Origin: Bacteroidota bacterium
GTDB lineage: Bacteria > Bacteroidota > Rhodothermia > JANXDC01
Assembly (NCBI GenBank): GCA_025998875.1
Contig: AP024675.1
Location: 2,267,549 to 2,331,548 of the forward strand
Direction of reading: 5' to 3'
Length of the DNA stretch: 64,000 nucleotides
A model generated the notes under the pieces. That model worked only from the letters and a program-made list of their open reading frames with translations. It ran no database searches and was not told where the DNA came from. Of the stretch, positions 9,558-16,764 are shown one piece after another (position 1 is the stretch's first letter; the number at the start of each line of letters is the position of its first letter). The translations under genes and the position numbers were made by a program.

Positions 9558-10137
9558 CTACGCTACCCGCTCTACTTGCTCAGGCGCTACCTGACGGTAA
9601 CGCCTGCCGCAGGTTCCACAGGTGGCCTCTTTGCCCTCAAAAGCCAACCTTTCCCCACACTCGCACACCCACCCGATCCGCCGGGCGGGGACTCCGGCCA
9701 CCAGGGCGTAAGGGGGCACGTCCTTGGTGACCACGGCCCCGGTGGCTACGAAGCACCACTCCCCCAAGGTGACCCCGCAGACGATGGTGGCGTTGGCGCC
9801 GATGGTCGCCCCCCCCTTCACCAGGGTGGGGAGGTAGTCCTCCGGGCGGTTCCGGGGAAAGGGAGAACGGGGGTTCCGCACGTTGGTGAAGACGGCCGAG
9901 GGTCCCACGAAGACGTCGTCCTCCAGAACCACGCCCTCGTAGACCGAAACGTTGTTTTGAATCTTGAACCCCGTTCCCGATGCGCACCCCCTTGGCCACG
10001 AAGACGTTCTGCCCTAAGGTGCAGTTTTCCCCGATCTCCGCCCCGCCATGACGTGGCAGAAGTGCCAGATGCGGGTACCCTCTGCCGACCTTGGCCCCTT
10101 CGTCCACGTAGGCGCTTTCGTGCTTGAAGTAGTCCAT
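9558..10137 (-). CDS. wbpD: Left-handed beta-helix N-acetyltransferase, WbpD/WlbB-like, frameshifted
   Basis: This is a hexapeptide-repeat acetyltransferase that should N-acetylate the 3-amino group made by the aminotransferase. It begins [20 protein letters not shown], shifts frame to read [10 protein letters not shown], returns for [20 protein letters not shown], then shifts to [20 protein letters not shown] and runs in frame to the end. The last part has [20 protein letters not shown] and AIVCG-type coils, plus a C-terminal pair of Cys-x-Cys and Cys-x2-Cys ([17 protein letters not shown]) resembling a small zinc knuckle. Three indels in about 200 bases are needed to restore the family fold. 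Each frame carries correct hexapeptide sequence, so assembly error is likelier than pseudogenisation. Confidence 0.75.
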
Positions 10138-10140
10138 GCC

Positions 10141-11073
10141 TCACCCCAGGAAAGGATGCCGATTTTCCGAAGAAGGCTGGCTTAAAGGCAGGGTGCGCAA
10201 AAGGGCCGCCACGCGGATGGCCTCCGCCGCCTCGTCCAGGCCAAACCCTTCCCCGGCCAGGGTCTTGCGGTAGACCTCGGTGTGGAGGTCGGTGAACCCC
10301 TCGGAGAACTCCACCTCCTCCCCGTCCACGGCGATGGAGCGGTAGGTGCGCTTCCCCTGGCGGCGCAGGGGCTCGGGCACGAAGGAGGGGTCTATGGAGA
10401 GGAACCAGCGCACCCGGGCACCCTCCAGCTCCAAATAGCCTGCGTTCACCGTGGAGGTCCGCACGTGAACCTCCACATGGAGGGCCCTGCCGAAGAGCCA
10501 GGCGAGGAGGTCAAAGAAGTGAATGCCGATGTTGGTGGCAAGCCCCCCGCTCTTGGCCTCGTCCACCTTCCAGGTCTTCCCGTACCACTTTCCCCGCCCG
10601 GTCACGTAGGTGAGGACCACGTCCTTCGCCCCCTTCTCCTGACCCAGGCGCTCCTTTAGGGCCAGGAGGCTGGGATGGACCCGGAGCTGGAGCACGGTGT
10701 AAACCCGCCTTCCCGTGCGGGCCTCGAGCTCCTGGAGGCGCGCGATCTCCTCCAGCCAGAGGACCAGGGGCTTCTCCGAGAGGGCGTTCGCCCCCAGGCG
10801 GAGGGCCATGCGGATCTGGGGGTAGTGGAGGTGGTTGGGGCTGGCGATGGAGAGGTAGTCCACCCCCTCCCCCCGGTCGCGAAGGTCTTCCAGGTAGGCC
10901 TCGAAGGCCTCGGGCTCGGTGAAGAACTCGGCCTCGGGGAAGAAGCTGTCCACGATCCCCACGTTGGTGGCCGGGTCCAGGCCCGCCACCAGCACCCCGC
11001 CCACCTCCTTGATGGCCTTGAGGTGGCGGGGGGCGATGTAGCCCGCAAGCCCGGTGAGGGCGAAGCGGGTCAT
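10141..11073 (-). CDS. wbpB: Gfo/Idh/MocA dehydrogenase, WbpB/WlbA-like
   Basis: This 310-residue NAD-dependent oxidoreductase probably oxidises C3 of UDP-GlcNAcA. The Rossmann start is slightly altered (FALTGLAGYIAPRHLKAIKE). DYLSIASPNHLHYPQIRMAL and ALSEKPLVL carry the EKP motif with the catalytic lysine, and KWYGKTWKVDEAKSGGLATN with NIGIHFFDLLAWLFG matches WlbA-type enzymes closely. The open frame extends 192 codons upstream through the dehydrogenase gene in a shadow frame. The true ATG at 11071-11073 makes an ATGA overlap. Strong context: wbpA upstream, wbpD and wbpE downstream. Confidence 0.87.
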   Translation of the reverse strand: MTRFALTGLAGYIAPRHLKAIKEVGGVLVAGLDPATNVGIVDSFFPEAEFFTEPEAFEAYLEDLRDRGEGVDYLSIASPNHLHYPQIRMALRLGANALSEKPLVLWLEEIARLQELEARTGRRVYTVLQLRVHPSLLALKERLGQEKGAKDVVLTYVTGRGKWYGKTWKVDEAKSGGLATNIGIHFFDLLAWLFGRALHVEVHVRTSTVNAGYLELEGARVRWFLSIDPSFVPEPLRRQGKRTYRSIAVDGEEVEFSEGFTDLHTEVYRKTLAGEGFGLDEAAEAIRVAALLRTLPLSQPSSENRHPFLG

Positions 11074-12436
11074 AGGAGGACCACCTTCCCTTCCGTGAGC
11101 TCCCGGGGCAGGTGTCGGGTGGCCCCCCGGGCGTCCAGCACCCGCCGGGCCTGGGCCACGATGGCCTTGTAGTCCAAGGCCGAGTGGTCCGTGGCGATGA
11201 GGACGAGGTCCTTCTCCCGCATCCTTTCCTCGCTCAGGGGCACGCTCTCCATGGCGAGGCCCCCTTCGGCGAAGCGGGGCACGTGGGGGTCGTGGTACTC
11301 CACCTCCGCCCCGAGCCGCTTGAGCCCGCGGATGACCTCTATGGCCGGGCTTTCCCGGTAGTCGGGGATGTCCCTCTTGTAGGCCACCCCCAGGACCAGG
11401 ACCTTGGCCCCTTTCACCGGAACTGCCGCTTCCGCCAGAACCCGCAAGGCCTTTTCCACGGTGAACTCGGGCATCTTGCGGTTGATCTCCCCGGCCAGGG
11501 CGATGAAGTGGGTGTTGAAGTTGTACTCCTTGGCCTTCCACTCCAGGTAGTGGGGGTCGAGGGGGATGCAGTGCCCCCCCACCCCGGGGCCCGGGTAGAA
11601 GGGCATGATGCCGAAGGGCTTGGTGAAGGCGGCGTCCAGCACCTCCCACACGTTGAGCCCCATGCGGTCGCAGAGCATGGCGAGCTCGTTGACCAGGGCA
11701 ATGTTGACCGCTCGGAAGGTGTTCTCAAAGACCTTCACCAGCTCGGCGGCCTTGGCGCTGGAGACGGGCACCACCTTTTCAATGGTCTGGCTGTAGAAGA
11801 AGACCCCGGCCTCCAAGGAGCGGGGGCCCACCCCGCCCACCACCTTGGTGGTGTTCTTTGTGGTGTAGCGCTTGTTGCCCGGGTCCACCCGCTCGGGGGA
11901 GTGGACCAGGAAGAAGTCTTCCTCCACCTTCAGGCCGCTTTGCTCCAGGATGGGGAGCATGACCTCCTCGGTGGTTCCGGGGTAGGTGGTGGACTCGAGG
12001 CTGATGAGCTGCCCCGGGCGGAGCCTAGGGGCGATCTCCCGCGTCACCCGCTCCACGTACTGGAGGTCCGGGGTCAGGTTCCGGGTGAGGGGGGTGGGCA
12101 CGGCGATCACGATCACGTCCATCTCCGCCACCCGGTCAAAGCCCGTTTCCGCCCGGAGGAGGCCTTTGTCCACCACCTCTTTGAGGACCTCGGTGGGCAC
12201 GTCGGCGATGTAGCTTTCCCCCCGGTTCACCCGCTCGGCCCGGCGGGGTTCTGCTCCACGCCAAGCACCCAGAACCCGACTCTAGCCTTCTCCACCGCGA
12301 AGGGGAGGCCCACGTAGCCTAGGCCCACCACGCCCACCACCGCCTCCTTCGCCCGAATCCGCTCCAGCAGCTCTTTCTTAATTGCGATTGCGTGATCGGT
12401 TTGAACCTGAGCAGTGGCCTTTACTTCCATGTGCAT
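11070..12436 (-). CDS. wbpA: UDP-GlcNAc 6-dehydrogenase (WbpA/WecC family), frameshifted near the N-terminus
   Basis: This UDP-sugar dehydrogenase oxidises C6 of a UDP-HexNAc to the uronic acid. The first 60 residues contain VVGVVGLGYVGLPFAVEKA, the NAD-binding fold. At about 12230-12250 the frame changes by one base, and the protein resumes with RVNRGESYIADVP. The rest is intact: VIVIAVPTPLTRN, SLESTTYPGTTEEV, HSPERVDPGN, the catalytic-cysteine region PGPGVGGHCIPLDPHYLEWK, and the C-terminal domain VLGVAYKRDIPDYRESPA. A single indel explains the break. It is the first gene of the Thermus-like block, and the stretch upstream of it holds only remnants. Confidence 0.85.
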
Positions 12437-12829
12437 CTGGTTAATCAGGTGATAGATCCTTTTCCGGTTACCCCAATCTCAATGCCTGCAAACTGTTCTT
12501 CTCCAATTGCCTCTGACCACACTGTCTCGAATGTCTCCACCGACTCGCCGCGGTGCAGTTGCATCATTCCACCCACTCCCCGGAGGCTTCCTTTTCCTCC
12601 GCGCAGGTACGTCCATTCACCAGCGCCTTCACTTCGCCCCACCAGGTGGCGGGTCGGAAAAGTGCGCGGACTTCTTCGACCTTCCGGCGCTCCTCTTCGT
12701 CCAAGAACGTTATGCGTTACAGCAGGTCTGATAGGGAGAAATCGGCGACCTGTCGGTACTGCATGCAAAGGGAGCATCTGAAGGGGTATTGTACGCTCGG
12801 TTGCATGTTCTGACGGAAAGAAGAACCCA
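12437..12829 (-). other. Border segment with short coding remnants between wbpA and the kinase gene
   Basis: No intact gene lies here. On the minus strand the ATG at 12806 opens a 29-residue frame with a Cys-x2-Cys (RCSLCMQYRQVADFSLSDLL) that stops at 12717. The same frame resumes as DEEERRKVEEVRALFRP through GRTCAEEKEASGEWVE and stops at 12564. A 40-codon frame (MMQLHRGESVETFETVW) follows with an ATGA overlap and ends at 12445. The amino-acid composition is protein-like, so this may be a decayed gene or two very small genes left at the edge of the acquired block. I do not recognise a family. Confidence 0.4.
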
Positions 12830-15199
12830 TCAGGCTTTCTTCCTCGCCTTCGGGGCTCCGTTGTCCCCGTAGGTTTCGTAATAGCCGTAGTAGTAGCCGT
12901 AATAGCCCGAATAGCGATAATACCCGTACCGGCCGTAATACCCATAGGCCCGCCGGGGATCAAAGGCATTGAGCACCACCCCCAGCGGCTTTAGATGCAT
13001 CTCCTGAAGCACATCCCGACCGCGCTCGAGCATCTCGCGCGGGGTGTAGGCAAAACGCGCCACCAGCACAATCCCATCGACCATCGCCCCCAGGATGGCC
13101 GCATCCGCCACACTGCCCAGCGGAGGCGAGTCCAGAAGCACCACATCGTACTGCTCCCGCACCCGGGCAAGCAGCTCCCGCATCCGGCGCGAACCCAGCA
13201 TCTCGGCCGGGTTCGGCGGCGGACTCCCGCTCGGAATCAGGTGCAGCCCCTCCACGGGTCCGGCCACAAGCACCTCCTCCAGCGTAGCCTGACCGGAAAG
13301 GAGCTCAGCCAGCCCCGGCGTGCGGCGAATACCGAACTCCTCATGCAGCTGCGGACGCCTCAGGTCCGTATCCACCACGAGCACGCGCTGCTCGTTCTGC
13401 GCAAAGGCCACAGCCAGGTTCGCTGAGGTCGTCGTCTTGCCCTCCCGGGGCATGGAACTGGTAATCAGGAGCACCTTCAGGGGTTGATCCACCTGCGCAT
13501 ACAGGAGCGCCGTGCGCAGTCGGCGATAGGATTCGGCAGCGGGACTTAAGGGTTCCAGCAAAGCCAGCAGGTTTCCAGAAACCTCATACTCCCCCACCCG
13601 GACCGGCTGCCGGCGCACGCGCAGCGAAGGGATCGCCCCCAGCACCACATGCCCCCGATCGCGCAGCTCCTCAGGCGTCTTGATGCGCCGATCCAGGCTC
13701 TCTACGCCAAAGGCCACCATCACCCCGAGCATGAGGCCCAGCACAAAAGCCAGGCCCAGCACAAGCGGCCTGCGGGGCTTTACCGGGGTCAAGGGCACCT
13801 CCGCCCGATCCACCACGGTCACAAACCCGAGCTCGGAGCGCTCCGCGATCTGCGCTTCCTGGTATTTTTCGACCAGAAACAGGTAAATCTTCTCGTTGGC
13901 CAGCCGGTTGCGCTGCAGCCGGGCCAGAATCATACTCCGTTCCGGCATGGCGCGCAGCTGCCGCTCATAGGCCTCCAACACGCGGGCCAGTTCGCGGCGC
14001 TTGGCCTCCAGGGCCTGAATCTGAATGTCTGTCTCCAGAATCGAGCGCCGCAGCGAGGCGATGATTCCGGCCACTCCGCTGGATCCGGCTTCCGAGGTGC
14101 CCGGCAGGATGCTGGAGATGTAGTTTGCCGTGCGTTCCTGCAGGCGCCGGCGCAGGCTCTGGATTTCGGCCTCCTTCTGGGCAAGCTCCCGGTTGTAGAG
14201 CCCCTGCTGGCGGGCATCGGGGTTGCGGGCCAGAATCTGGTCGCGCTCCACCTCCAGCCGGGCCAGCTGTTCGCTCAGGGTCCGGATGTACGGATCGTTG
14301 GCCTCCGTAAGCAGCCGGGCCGCCTCGGGCTCATATTGCTCAAGCTGCCGCTGGTAGTTGCGCAGCTGCGTGCGCAGGCCGTTGAGCTCCACCTCCAGCT
14401 TGCTCATGTCCGCCTGGGCCTGCGCGCTGAGCTCGATCAGCCGCTTGGCCTCTTCATCGAGCAGGACGGTCCCCTGCTGCTGCATGTAGGCCTCCAGCTC
14501 CGTCTCCGATCCGGCAAGGGCCAGCTCACTCTGCCGAAGCTGGCCCTCCAGAAACTCCCGCGCCGCCTGATAACGGGCCCGGCTCGCGGAGAGGTTGTAG
14601 TCCTGATAGGCCTGTATGTAGGTATTCACCACCAGGGCCGCCTCCACCGGGTCGGGCCACTGGGCGGCAATCTTGACCACATCGGCCTGTCGGCCGGCCT
14701 CAAAACGCACCACTCCCTGCAACCGAGCGACCAACTCCCGCTCACTGAGCAGGGGCGATTGCCCTCCTTCTGAGGAAGGCGCCCATCCCAAGATGGTGCT
14801 CAGCCAGGTAGCGCGCTCTCTACGGAGCAGGCGCAGGGTGTCCCCGTTCGGGTGCACGAAAACCTGCCGCAGGCGCCGGGCCACATCCAGGGCGAGCTGC
14901 TGGGAGCGCAGGATCTCCAGCTGGTTATTGATCAGGCGCTCGTTCGGGGAGGCAAGGGGCATGAGCTCTTCTAGACCGGCAAACGGGGTGCTCTGCTGTT
15001 TAAGATCGATCAGCACAAGCCCCTCTGCCTCATAGATGGGCTCAGCCCACCACAGGTACAGGCCCGCCCCCAGGAGCACGCCGACTAGCACGCCCAAAAT
15101 CCAGTACTTGCGCCTGCGGAGCACCTCGAGCAAACGAGCCAGGGAAATCTCCTCTTCCTGCGGCCACACCGCATTGTTGCTAGCCTGCGCATCCGTCAT
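12830..15199 (-). CDS. wzc: Wzc-type chain-length regulator and tyrosine autokinase
   Basis: This 789-residue inner-membrane polysaccharide co-polymerase is fused to a BY-kinase. An N-terminal Wzz-type region follows EEISLARLLEVLRRRKYWIL (first transmembrane segment). A long coiled-coil periplasmic part spans about residues 170-400, and a second transmembrane segment follows RPLVLGLAFVLGLMLGV. The kinase domain has Walker A SSMPREGKTTTSANLA (about 580), Walker A' VLVVDTDLRRPQ and Walker B VVLLDSPP. The extreme C-terminus carries about 15 tyrosines within 30 residues, interspersed with Gly and Arg, the autophosphorylation cluster. The frame starts at a GTG in 15226, but the ATG at 15199 has GAGGG eight bases upstream and is preferred. 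Intact, unlike the split genes just downstream. Confidence 0.93.
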   Translation of the reverse strand: MTDAQASNNAVWPQEEEISLARLLEVLRRRKYWILGVLVGVLLGAGLYLWWAEPIYEAEGLVLIDLKQQSTPFAGLEELMPLASPNERLINNQLEILRSQQLALDVARRLRQVFVHPNGDTLRLLRRERATWLSTILGWAPSSEGGQSPLLSERELVARLQGVVRFEAGRQADVVKIAAQWPDPVEAALVVNTYIQAYQDYNLSASRARYQAAREFLEGQLRQSELALAGSETELEAYMQQQGTVLLDEEAKRLIELSAQAQADMSKLEVELNGLRTQLRNYQRQLEQYEPEAARLLTEANDPYIRTLSEQLARLEVERDQILARNPDARQQGLYNRELAQKEAEIQSLRRRLQERTANYISSILPGTSEAGSSGVAGIIASLRRSILETDIQIQALEAKRRELARVLEAYERQLRAMPERSMILARLQRNRLANEKIYLFLVEKYQEAQIAERSELGFVTVVDRAEVPLTPVKPRRPLVLGLAFVLGLMLGVMVAFGVESLDRRIKTPEELRDRGHVVLGAIPSLRVRRQPVRVGEYEVSGNLLALLEPLSPAAESYRRLRTALLYAQVDQPLKVLLITSSMPREGKTTTSANLAVAFAQNEQRVLVVDTDLRRPQLHEEFGIRRTPGLAELLSGQATLEEVLVAGPVEGLHLIPSGSPPPNPAEMLGSRRMRELLARVREQYDVVLLDSPPLGSVADAAILGAMVDGIVLVARFAYTPREMLERGRDVLQEMHLKPLGVVLNAFDPRRAYGYYGRYGYYRYSGYYGYYYGYYETYGDNGAPKARKKA

Positions 15200-15215
15200 A
15201 GCGACACCCTCGATC

Positions 15216-15722
15216 TTAGAGAACACCTACCGCACGCAGGGATACGAGCATATAGCTCAGGAAAAAAGCCACATCCCGCAGAATGGGCAGCACCTCCTGG
15301 GTAAAGCGCACCCCGGCGCGGCGCTCGATCACGATCACATCCCCGGGCTCAAGGCGCGGGGTCCGGGTCGGATCCGAGACCAGCGCGAGCACATTAACCA
15401 CGAGCACGGATCCCGGAGCCTGATCTCCGTCCCGGCGCCGAATGAGGCGGACCTTGCCGAGATCAGCCGTCTCTAGCGGCCCCCCCGCATAGGAGAGCAG
15501 CTGGACGAGATCCGTTCCGGCCGGGATCTCATACTGACCCGGATTGCGCACATCCCCCCATACGCTCACCAGCACCGTAAGATCTCCGGGCCGAGCCATG
15601 TAGTAGTAGGCGCCCACGTTCGAGCGCAGGGGATCGACGCCAAGCCCCGCGCCGGTGGGCACCTGCGCCCCGAGCGGAAGCACAAAAACCCCGATCAGGA
15701 CACAGGAAAAGAGAAACCGCAT
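15216..15722 (-). CDS. Short SLBB-domain polysaccharide export protein
   Basis: This 168-residue secreted protein begins with a signal peptide (MRFLFSCVLIGVFVLPLGAQ). An SLBB/ubiquitin-like fold follows (VSVWGDVRNPGQYEIPAGTD, LLSYAGGPLETADLGKVRLI, PRLEPGDVIVIE), then one C-terminal hydrophobic helix. Usual Wza-type outer membrane export proteins are about 350 residues or more and carry an N-terminal PES domain, which is absent here. It may work with another export pore encoded elsewhere, or be a periplasmic spacer of the export machine. It has a strong ribosome-binding site (AGGAGGT, seven bases before ATG) and is the first gene after the operon promoter. Confidence 0.8.
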   Translation of the reverse strand: MRFLFSCVLIGVFVLPLGAQVPTGAGLGVDPLRSNVGAYYYMARPGDLTVLVSVWGDVRNPGQYEIPAGTDLVQLLSYAGGPLETADLGKVRLIRRRDGDQAPGSVLVVNVLALVSDPTRTPRLEPGDVIVIERRAGVRFTQEVLPILRDVAFFLSYMLVSLRAVGVL

Positions 15723-15834
15723 CGCCTAACCTCCTGTTGATGCACACAACCGACCCCGCTCCGGGAAGCAGCGGCAATATTCACATCCGGATCCCAGATA
15801 GGCAAGGCCCGAAGAGAGGACAGAGCTCCGCCAC

Positions 15835-15857
15835 GCCGGTTACAATCTCAAACCGGC
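15835..15857 (-). promoter_or_regulatory. Perfect hairpin in the long 5' leader of the exopolysaccharide operon
   Basis: GCCGGTT (15851-15857 on the transcript side) and AACCGGC form a seven-base-pair stem around a nine-base loop. It lies about 110 bases upstream of the first start codon and about 75 downstream of the predicted transcription start, inside a leader of about 210 nucleotides. No uridine run follows, so it is not an intrinsic terminator by itself. An attenuation or protein-binding role is an inference. I see no ops/JUMPstart sequence. Confidence 0.45.
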
Positions 15858-15937
15858 ACAAATCGGCTCTCGGCTTTTTACGCCTTCTTTGCTCCCTGGA
15901 AACCGCTGTGCTGTACCTCGCTCCACAGGAGCACGGA

Positions 15938-15968
15938 CAAGTATAAGCAGGGATTTCCTCTCTGTCAA
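15938..15968 (-). promoter_or_regulatory. Promoter of the exopolysaccharide operon
   Basis: TTGACA (15963-15968), a 17-base spacer, then TATACTTG (15938-15945). The second box fits both TATAAT and the Bacteroidota TAnnTTTG pattern. It starts just past the end of the phosphoesterase gene and points into the export and kinase genes. It is the best promoter match in the window. Confidence 0.7.
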
Positions 15969-15976
15969 GAGGGGCG

Positions 15977-16678
15977 TCAATATCCTTTTTCGAGCCGTTC
16001 GGCATATTCCCGGGGCAGGCCGGCCTTGAGGATCCGGGCTGCCGCGCTCCGGATGTCGTATTCTACGCGCAGAAACTCCAGCGCCCAGTTCCGGGAATCG
16101 AAAATGAGCGCCGAGGCGCGCGGATCTCCGTCCCGGGGCTGCCCCACACTGCCCGGGTTGATTACGTATCGGAGTCCGGGCCGAAAACGAAACACCCCGA
16201 TCTGTTCGCACACAAAGCCCGCAATATGCGTATGGCCCACAAAGCAGAGCGGGGTCTCCAGGTGCGCAAAGAGCCGCTGGGCCTCTTCCAGCGAGGTCAC
16301 ATACGGCCAGCGCCCCGGCTCATGCAGGCTGGCGTGCACGTAGGTGGCCACCTGACCCCGGACCACCAGCGGGAGTTTTCGCAGGTAATCGACCTCTTCC
16401 GGGCCGAGAATCCGGCGCGTATAGCGCAGCACGGCCTGCTGGTTCGGGGAGAACAGGGGCCAGATCTGCTCATCGAAGATCGCCGCATCGTGATTGCCCA
16501 GCACGCAGGCGTCGGCCTCCTGGCGCAGGCGGGCGATCACCTCTCGGGGCGAGGCGCCATAGCCCACCAGATCTCCCAGGCAGATGAGGCGCTCGATGTT
16601 TCGGCGCCGAAGCTCTCGGAGCACGGCCTCCAGCGCCTCCAGGTTGGCGTGTATATCGGAAATGATGCCGATGCGCAT
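15977..16678 (-). CDS. Metallophosphoesterase, YfcE/DUF2437-like calcineurin fold
   Basis: This 233-residue cytoplasmic phosphoesterase has the complete dinuclear-metal motif set: SDIHANLEAL (D-x-H), CLGDLVGYG (GD), LGNHDAAIF (GNHD), then YVHASL and GHTHIAGF (GHTH). Small enzymes of this type hydrolyse phosphodiesters or dinucleoside polyphosphates; the substrate cannot be assigned. It has its own promoter 40-70 bases upstream and is followed by the exopolysaccharide promoter, so it appears to be a separate unit. Confidence 0.85.
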   Translation of the reverse strand: MRIGIISDIHANLEALEAVLRELRRRNIERLICLGDLVGYGASPREVIARLRQEADACVLGNHDAAIFDEQIWPLFSPNQQAVLRYTRRILGPEEVDYLRKLPLVVRGQVATYVHASLHEPGRWPYVTSLEEAQRLFAHLETPLCFVGHTHIAGFVCEQIGVFRFRPGLRYVINPGSVGQPRDGDPRASALIFDSRNWALEFLRVEYDIRSAAARILKAGLPREYAERLEKGY

Positions 16679-16715
16679 CAGGTGCAGAGCCCCCCGCCGC
16701 TCGAAACAGAATGGG

Positions 16716-16747
16716 CAAAGCTATCCCGCTTCGGCAGAGCCGGACAA
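16716..16747 (-). promoter_or_regulatory. Promoter of the metallophosphoesterase gene
   Basis: TTGTCC (16742-16747), an 18-base spacer, TAGCTTTG (16716-16723). The second box is an exact TAnnTTTG match. The predicted transcript would have a leader of about 30 bases before the ATG at 16678. Confidence 0.6.
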
Positions 16748-16764
16748 GTCGCGGGGTTCGGGGC

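Noticed and set aside
10141-11649. Long N-terminal extension of the WbpB-like dehydrogenase
   Set aside because: The first 192 codons are Gly/Pro/Arg-rich and antiparallel in sense to no domain; they are a shadow of wbpA, and an ATG with an ATGA junction gives the normal protein.
12830-12960. Short direct repeats at the end of the kinase gene as a repeat element
   Set aside because: They are codons of the Tyr/Gly-rich autophosphorylation tail, not a separate DNA repeat.
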